This document shows positions 57,367 to 64,000 of a stretch of 64,000 nt of DNA, one piece after another. How positions within the stretch are numbered: position 1 is the stretch's first letter; each line of letters opens with the position of its first letter. The DNA is from Akebia trifoliata. Its lineage: Eukaryota; Streptophyta; Magnoliopsida; Ranunculales; Lardizabalaceae. The notes under the pieces are model-generated. The model saw only the letters and a program-made list of their open reading frames with translations. It was not told the origin of the DNA and did no database searches. A program made the position numbers and the translations under genes. The stretch lies in contig CM030707.1 in NCBI GenBank assembly GCA_017979445.1, positions 23,690,586 through 23,754,585 on the forward strand. Reading direction: 5' to 3'.

Positions 57367-57871
57367 CTGACAATTTGATTATTCATTTAAAAAAATGAAA
57401 AGTAATGGATAAGAATAAAGAATGAAAAACGTAACAAAATATGAGTAACAACAATAAGAATCATAAGCAAACAAATAATTATCGTAAACAAATATCACTG
57501 TAAGTAAATGTTAAAAATATCAAAATAACATGCTAAGCACATCGTTCCCCAAAGTATCCAATATAAACATTTTCAACAGAATCTAATATAAAATTCACTA
57601 ACACAAATTTTTAAAGCACCATTAACAATCTTCAAAAGAATCCAATATAAAATTCTACTAAATTCTATAATTTTTTAAATACTTTTAACACCATCAACAA
57701 TAATTCACTTAAGTTTGGTAATTTTACAAACACCTAACATACAATTCATCGAACCATTCACCCAATCCTAAATCAAAATTAACTTATAATTTAACAATCA
57801 AATAAAAAATGCCTTGAGATGGTAAAGTTATAAATGGCTTTTGCCACAATAGATTTATGAATTGTCAGTAT

Positions 57872-58064
57872 CCTACATGGCACACCCAATCGAATCTTTT
57901 GACGTGAAAAATTCGGGAGTCGCAGATCTGTATGCCTCGGCATACACAACTGCATTTCCCCATAAAAAAGTGTATCCTTAGGGAATCGTGAATCCAGAGG
58001 CATACAGATGTGCGGCTCCTGAACTTGTCATGTCAGTAGAGTTGATTGAGTGTGCCACATGGGG
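57872..58064. mobile_element. Hairpin MITE (193 bp) inside element D
   Basis: Two arms of about 67 bp are inverted copies: left cctacatggcacacccaatc... to gatctgtatgcctc (57872-57938), right gaggcatacagatgtgcgg... to gtgtgccacatgggg (about 57997-58064), roughly 80 percent matching by eye, with a loop of about 57 bases. There is no coding capacity. A TA flank on both sides is possible but the termini are too diverged to assign a superfamily. Confidence 0.75.
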
Positions 58065-59595
58065 TAGTCAGATTATCACTACTCTTAGGTTTTCTATTTG
58101 GAGAAATTGAGCACTGTTGGAATGCGAAGCGAGTTTTTGATTTTTTGGTTCAAAACTTCTCCTTGTTAGAGCTTGGGGGGAAAAGATAACCAACCAGAAG
58201 AAACAGGGGAGTGTGCAAAGCATATACTACTGGGAGTTGAGTTAAAATGTAACTCCGGATCTTCGATTTTACGTCACGTGGCCAAATCACAAATAGTGCA
58301 CTTTATAAAGTAAATCCATTGGAAAAGGATTTATCCGTTAGGATTCCATTCTTCAATCGGATCCGAAAATAATTGAAAAAATCAGAGTGAGTCGTAAAAA
58401 GAGTGCCCATATGGCATCAAAAAAAAAAGGCTTGGAGTTTTTACAAAATTTTCTCAGAATTTATCTATATCAACCAAATAATTACCAAATCCAAACCATG
58501 ACAAAATCAGTACTGAAAGGCCCTATGACATCACCCATGATTCAATTTTAATTTTGTGTTTTGTGTGGGCATAATCAGAAAACGTCCACAAAAATATATA
58601 GAATATATGTTGACATCCGATGCAGACAAATATGTGGGAAAAATAATAATATAAGCTATTTTCATGTTAAGTGAGGTAGCAAGCACATTTATCCAAAATT
58701 TACAGCAAAATCAGAACTCATCCGAAATAAACAAATTAAACAAATTATCAAAAAAATAAATTAATTAATTAAAAATAATAATAAACAAATTAAGCATTGA
58801 ATTAGGAGGAATTGGTAACAATCCGAAATAAAAAGAACTCATCAAGTCGATTTACAGCAAAATCAGAACTCATCCGAAATAAACAAATTAAACTAATTAT
58901 TAAAAAAATAAAAATAAATAAACAAATTAAAATTTGATACCTTACTTGGTCGTTAATGGCGGAAAGCAAAGGACTCGATTTGCCATTACAGAAGAGGTCG
59001 TTAATCGAAGTTTGTAATGAGACGAGATTGTTGTTTACTGTTAGGGCTTTTCATTTGTGAGAAAAAGATGAGAGAGAGAGGGAAGAGATCTTTGCGACAG
59101 CGAAAGATGAGATCGTCAATCGTCGACAGTCGATCATTTGATTGAACTTGCTGGAGAAGATGAGAAACGTAAATGTTTCTCGATTCTTGTAACGTAAGAG
59201 GCAGATGAGATAAGGGAGAGGGATTGACAGTCGATTGGGTGAAGGAGACGAAGATGAGAGAGGTGAGAAGGGTGACAGTCGATCGAATGAGACGAAGCTG
59301 AGAGAGAATGGTTCAATTCTCTTTCGATTTTAGGTTATAACTTGTTTGTAAATTTAATTAACGGTGAGGGGTATTTCGATAATTTCACTTCAATCATTTT
59401 TCGGTAACGAACTTCGCGCAAGAGCCGAACGAAGAAACCGGCATGGAGAGACTCTTAAAAAGAGCCATTTTAAAGCTTTTTTTTAAATCTACTGAAGCTA
59501 AAAAAAGTCGAAACGAACATGCTTCAGCTGGCTTTTTAGGCTTAAAAGCTAAAAAACTCAAAAAGCTGGCTTCGAAAGCCGAAACGAACAGGCCC
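58065..59595. other. Right part of element D, non-coding
   Basis: About 1.5 kb upstream of the two minus-strand Harbinger genes. A tract, tttacagcaaaatcagaact, occurs twice (about 58700 and 58851), a local duplication. A purine-rich gagagaggga tract lies near 59070-59090. The small frame at 59134-59316 has no recognisable domain. Confidence 0.45.
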
Positions 59596-61082
59596 TTAGT
59601 CGGCGAACTCGACTCCTAAAACAGTAAAGTAAAACCAGGCCTACTTACCCATTTAATTCTTTCATAAACAATCGGGCGTAAATTTCACTTTTAATTTCAA
59701 CCAAAGCAACAAATATATTAACAGAATATGACTGAAACGAATCAGCCAATCGGCTAACAAAATTAGTGGTGCTCTTTGAACCAAAACGTTAGAAGCCCTT
59801 TTGAAGTTCAAAACCAACCAATCAGTGAAGCTTGGATCCTAAAACCCCAAGAACACCAACAATCAATCCAAAACAAAAAGAAAATTCAACGAGTTATGAT
59901 CAGGGAAGAGAGACTCGTAGAAACTCTCACAAACCGAAACATCAATCGTCGATTTTTGGATTAAACGATCTTGTAATTTGATCGAATGAAGCAACGAAAA
60001 TAACAATCGGCCTGATCACCGAGGTTAAAAATCCTCTCAGGTACTATTACGAACCGATTTAGGTTCGATCTTGCATTCAAAACCTCATACTTTGAACGAT
60101 CTAACCTGGTGAACATCGAAATTTCATTCGACAGCAAGAAGTGAAATCAATTTTTTTTGTCAAATCATTTAAGCCAGATTCGATTTCAAGAGGAGAAGAC
60201 GTTTCTTATCTTTAAATCATGAAAAAACGATGATTTACATGGAGTTTCAAGTCGATTTGGACTGATTTCCAACTGATCGAACAGAGAGACCAAATTAGTC
60301 TCTGTTGAAAAACGATGAAACCTTTAAGAAGATGGTGTGAGAACAAAAAACATTAACTTTGCTTATAACACACCACACACAACAGCACATCATTGTTGTT
60401 AAGGGGGTGTAAAAAAATATAAAAATAACAACTTTACTTGGGGAACCCCAACCATTCCAACACCTTGTTGCTGTTGACAGAACCTAAAAAAAATTCATTT
60501 TTCCTTCTTGCTGTCAATGGGCAGCACGCCTAACATAGACAAACTATATATTATTATTATTTTTTTGAAAAATTAACTAACCAATTTAACACAAAAAAGA
60601 AATTTAAAAACTAAAAAAAAATTATTTTGTCAAGGATCAATCGTACATACCTAAAAATATCTTTTTTTTTAAATGAAAAAATAAATAACAATAATAACAC
60701 TGCCAAAGAATGGATCCATACATGTTAAAAAAAATCAAATAATGATAGTCACTTAGAAAGACAAATTTTTTTTTAACAATCTCCATGATCTATTAATCAT
60801 TATCCTTAATAAAATTGTCCCTTTGAAATTTCGCATTATTTAGGGTCATTCAAAATGGCCCTTTACTGAACCATAAAAAGTGTGCTAAACAAAATATTCA
60901 ACATAATGATCACTAATAGAGTCAAGAGAATGATAAACCATAAAAATAGACAGATAAACTAAAACAATAAATAAAAATAAATAAATGAATAAATAAAACA
61001 TAAATAAAAAAAATAAAAAAATAAAAAGGTCTCTACTAGCAATGCTTCCAATACTTGGGGCTTTTCAAGTTTGACCCTCAAA
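59596..61082 (-). other. Element A leader, PBS-proximal part
   Basis: No gene. It holds inverted repeat arm 1 (60821-60875), the palindrome-like CTGCCCATTGACAG (60511-60524, minus), an agagac/gtctct stem (about 60285-60304) and an A-rich tract next to the PBS (about 60960-61030). It is homologous to the starts of the B and C leaders. Confidence 0.7.
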
Positions 61083-61101
61083 GTCCCTAGTGGAGTCGCC
61101 A
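61083..61101 (-). promoter_or_regulatory. Element A primer binding site
   Basis: The minus strand reads TGGCGACTCCACTAGGGAC, one base after the 5' LTR, one change from the C site. Confidence 0.78.
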
Positions 61102-61102
61102 C

Positions 61103-62755
61103 TGAAAGCGCCCTCAATCCGCGGGGTGCGCAGATCCGCTATTGACCTTTGAGGTTTAGGAATCACCTCCTAGTTATTACGGTCTAGGAATCGAATATCA
61201 ACTCTAAACGAATAAAAACAACTAATCTACTTAAAAAATAACTGAGTTCGGGGATCAAATTACGGGGTTAGAAGGCGTTAGGTACCAATCCTACCCGGCA
61301 AATGCTGGTCTCTACTAATTCCCAAATAAACTACATTGCTAACAAACCTAAATAATAAAAAATAAATAATATGTATACATTTTCGAAAATAACGGTCGTG
61401 TTCCCTCAGATTTGATAGAACCGCTCTTTGTACGGTACTTCTCGCTTCGTTCTGTCTCTAGAACAGATTTCTGATCTCTGAGGTAAGGTATCTCTTTCTT
61501 AGATCTGGATTCTTCGGATTTGTTTATGGATTTCTAGGTGCTTTTTGAGCTAAAATTGAGGTAGGGGTGTTAGGTAAGGAGTTAGGACTTCAAAATTGGG
61601 GTTTATGGGAGGTTAGGAAAGTTTTTTGACCTACTTTTCTTATGATTTTTTCTTAGATACGAAAATAGGGTGTAGGGATTCCTATTTATAGATTTTTTTA
61701 AGTGCCTTTTAGATAGAGTTAAGGTTTAATTATAATTCTTTTAGAAAGAATTATTATTTAATTATAATTCTTTTAGAAAGAGTTATTATTTAGTTAGGAT
61801 TCTATTAAATAGAGTTATTATTTAGTTAGGATTCTATTAAATAGAGTTATTATTTAATAAGAACTCTATTAGGATTTTGACTTTTAGTCTCATTTGATTG
61901 ACTTTAATTTTTTGATTTTAGTCTTACTTGGTTGACTTTAATATCTTGACTTTAGTCTTACTTGATGGACTTTAAATTTTTGGAGAACCCCCTTTATTAT
62001 GTCTTTAATTCTTTCGGCCCCCAGATAGAAGGGTTCTTTAATAAATATCCGGACAACCATCAACAATTTTGCTTGAGAGCCTGATTGATCGATTTTTTTG
62101 GTTTAAAATTTTAAATTAATTTTATTAATGTTTCACTTTACATTATTTAATGTTTTATTTATTAATTTCAGAATTTTTAATTATTAAAATTATAAAATTA
62201 TAATTTTATCCTCGAAGAGGGTTTTTTGCATTTTAAGTCATTTTTCAATATTCCAGGATGTTTTGGAATCGGTTTTTCATTAGGAATTCAATGGGAATGT
62301 TGGTTTTTGTCATTTATGAAGTTTTTTGTGCGAAATGGTCGTGAACTTTATGAGGGGTATTTTTGTAATTTTGTTAAATTTTGTGAAAATTGATGAAATA
62401 ATTTATTTGATTTCTATTTGTTGTTTTATGTGTTTGAATGAATTTTCTAAACGTAACATAGGCTCTAGGGATGTTTTAAGATTATGGGTATTTTGATAAT
62501 TTGGTAATTTTTTAGTGATTTTTATCGTGAAGCTTCTTTTTGTCTGAAAAATGATGAATTCTAAGTTTTTGGGGTTATATTTTCCTAACGTAGCGTGGTT
62601 TCTACAATTTTGTTAATTTGAGATACCTCATCTGAATTTCTGAAACATATCTAGTAATAAAATAAAGTATTGGAATAAACATCCATCATTGGGAACCGTT
62701 GCAATCGGGTTGACGAGTTGATTAATCAGGCGAATGTAAAAATGGGGTGTCTACA
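61103..62755 (-). repeat. Element A 5' LTR
   Basis: 1653 bp, minus strand TGTAGACACCCC...GGCGCTTTCA. TATA box CTATAAATAG at 61691-61682. TTGACT motifs lie at about 61870-61975, and the terminal hairpin is mutated (ggggttag / ccaatcct). It ends at the right target duplication, atatc (62756-62760). Confidence 0.92.
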
Positions 62756-62760
62756 ATATC

Positions 62761-64000
62761 CCCAATGAATCATCACATTTTACAAGAGTTGAAATATCGG
62801 TTTAGGATTTTTGAAAAATTTTATGGATGGAGTTTCCTTAGATCCATAATCTTGATGCATGCATGCTTAACTAGAAACTTAGTGTTTTAACCCTATCGAA
62901 AGAATTACAGATTTCTTCATCATGGCCAAGCATGTATAGTGTGTGTGCATAGTGTACATTATAATGCATGAGAGAAAATAGGTTTAAAATGTGCTTCAAC
63001 CTCCATCCTTTCGACCAAGCCGTCTCAAGTATTCCACACCTAAGATTGAGGTTCAATCTACTCGGGATGAAGGAGGGTTCTCTATTATATCCTAAAAATT
63101 TCTATAAAAAAAAAATGGATATAAGAAGAAGATGCAAACTTAAAAATAAACTAGATCCTAACTTACATTGTTCCTTGATAATCTTGAATGAGATTGAGCC
63201 TTAAGAGATGAACTTGAGGGTTGAGTGATTTAGTTGAGATTAAATAGTTAGAGAAGATGAGAGATGGAGTAGGAATTTTGATAGAGTTTTAGGTTGAGAG
63301 ATGGGGGCTTGAGATCATGAATTGCTTATAGGAAATGAGGTTATTTATGAAGGTTTTAGAGAACTTCTGGGGATAAAGTAGTCCAACTCTAAAAATAAAG
63401 AGAATGGATATAAGGTTTAAGTTATTTCTTTTTAAAATTTTCATTTTTATGAGGGTAAATGTGAAATTTGTGAGGGTAAATGTGAAATTTGTGAGATGAA
63501 ACGCTAAAAGTATTTTTGATATTTAATTTTTGGTAAATAGATGTGAGAGAACAAAAATACTTTTGGAAGGGTGAGTAGGAGAGTAACATGTATAAATGTG
63601 AAGTAGTAGGTGAAAAGTAGTCCTTAGTCCATTTGTAAATAACTCATAAATCAAGGGTGAATGTATATTTTTTAAATGGACTAATAGGAGAGCTCCATGT
63701 GTGTACTTGAAGATTTCCATTTTTGAGGGTATGATTGGAAGTTGTCTCATCTTTAGGGATTTTTACCAAAAATCAAAGTGTTTTTTTAGGTTGACCACAT
63801 TTTTTGAGGAGGGGCATTCTTGAGATTTCTCAAGGGTAGTTGACCTTCCAATTAGATTAGAACATTGGGTATTGGGGGCTTATGAAATACCAACATGTGT
63901 CATCTTTAAGAGAATGGGATTAGGTTTAGATATTTGAGCTTGATTTTGAAAATAGGCTTGGTGTTGGGTTAGGAGATAGATAATGGATTGGTTCATGGGT
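62761..64000. other. Right flank of element A, no gene recognised
   Basis: AT-rich sequence continuous, before A inserted, with that left of 10734. A 21-bp unit gagggtaaatgtgaaatttg(t) is repeated twice in tandem (63451-63492). tagtccattt (63625-63634) and aaatggacta (63674-63683) form a perfect 10-bp inverted repeat with a 39-base spacer. Short frames at 62871-63056, 62968-63204 and 63523-63750 show no domain. Confidence 0.5.

Larger units (their letters stand above)
53990..59595 (-). mobile_element. Element D: PIF/Harbinger DNA transposon in element A's leader
   Basis: It encodes the two proteins of this superfamily, a DDE transposase (54617-56060) and a Myb/SANT-like protein (about 56500-57366), both on the minus strand. 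The right end, read inward, is GGGCCTGTTCGTTTCGGCTT and is preceded outside by TTA (59596-59598). A diverged left end near 53990 (ttgttctttacagaagccag) follows TTA at 53987-53989. Three-base TTA/TAA duplications are typical of Harbinger. Subterminal gaagcc/agctggctt repeats occur at both ends. The left boundary is uncertain by tens of bases. Confidence 0.8.
10739..62755 (-). mobile_element. Element A: Ogre/Tat-type Ty3/gypsy retrotransposon, split by three later insertions
   Basis: The 3' LTR is at 10739-12479 and the 5' LTR at 61103-62755. The flanks carry a perfect 5-bp duplication, atatc, at 10734-10738 and 62756-62760, which proves the distant LTRs belong to one insertion. In element order the parts are PBS (61101-61083), leader (61082-52218, interrupted by Harbinger D), ORF1 (52217-51368 plus 33846-33571, interrupted by C), gag start (21339, after insertion of B), gag-pol to about 14690, 3' region and polypurine tract. 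Subtracting B, C and D leaves about 17 kb. The LTRs differ at about 18 of 138 bases in one block compared by eye (the block after cctagttattac), far more than in B, so A is the oldest of the three. Confidence 0.93.

Noticed and set aside
63625..63683. Small MITE in the right flank
   Set aside because: Only a 10-bp inverted repeat with no clear target duplication. Too little to call an element.

Overview
The window is plant nuclear DNA made almost entirely of transposable elements. It is AT-rich, has no recognisable host gene, and carries element families typical of angiosperms: Ty3/gypsy of the Tat/Ogre lineage, Ty1/copia, an L1-type LINE, a tRNA-derived SINE, a hAT-type MITE and PIF/Harbinger. 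The species cannot be told from it.

Layout. Positions 1-673 are the 3' end and 3' LTR of a Ty3/gypsy element that sits inside an L1-type LINE (minus strand, 674 to about 3540). From 3603 to about 10145 there is decayed sequence: a probable copia LTR, a 551-bp hAT-type MITE with a perfect 8-bp target duplication, an old Ogre-like LTR remnant with a 36-bp minisatellite, and a copia RT/RNase H fragment on the minus strand. A SINE with a 17-bp target duplication lies at 10407-10601.

The rest, 10739-62755, is one nested insertion. Element A is an Ogre/Tat-type retrotransposon on the minus strand, with LTRs at 10739-12479 and 61103-62755 and a perfect target duplication (atatc). It was split by three later insertions. 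Element B (21345-33305, minus, duplication ctctg) lies directly upstream of A's gag start codon. Element C (33847-51367, plus, duplication acatc/acttc) lies in A's ORF1. Element D, a PIF/Harbinger transposon (about 53990-59595), lies in A's 5' leader and carries a hairpin MITE of its own. Without its guests A would be about 17 kb, close to C (17.5 kb).

A and C share one plan: LTR, a PBS starting TGGCGACTCC, a leader of more than 3 kb, ORF1, gag, protease, G-patch, RT, gypsy RNase H, a second RNase H, integrase, a repeat-rich 3' untranslated region, a polypurine tract and the LTR. B keeps the LTRs, leader, gag and 3' region but has lost ORF1, protease and nearly all of pol, so it is a gag-only non-autonomous derivative. 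All coding copies carry stops, frameshifts or lost catalytic residues.

The least expected signals are non-coding structures shared by the three Ogre-like elements. A conserved inverted repeat of about 50 bp brackets a 1.5-1.8 kb block of each leader. A duplicated module of about 210 bp precedes ORF1 or gag. U3 holds arrays of W-box-like motifs. The 3' region has hypervariable minisatellites (33 bp in A and C, 77 bp in B) and repeated polypurine-tract-like motifs.
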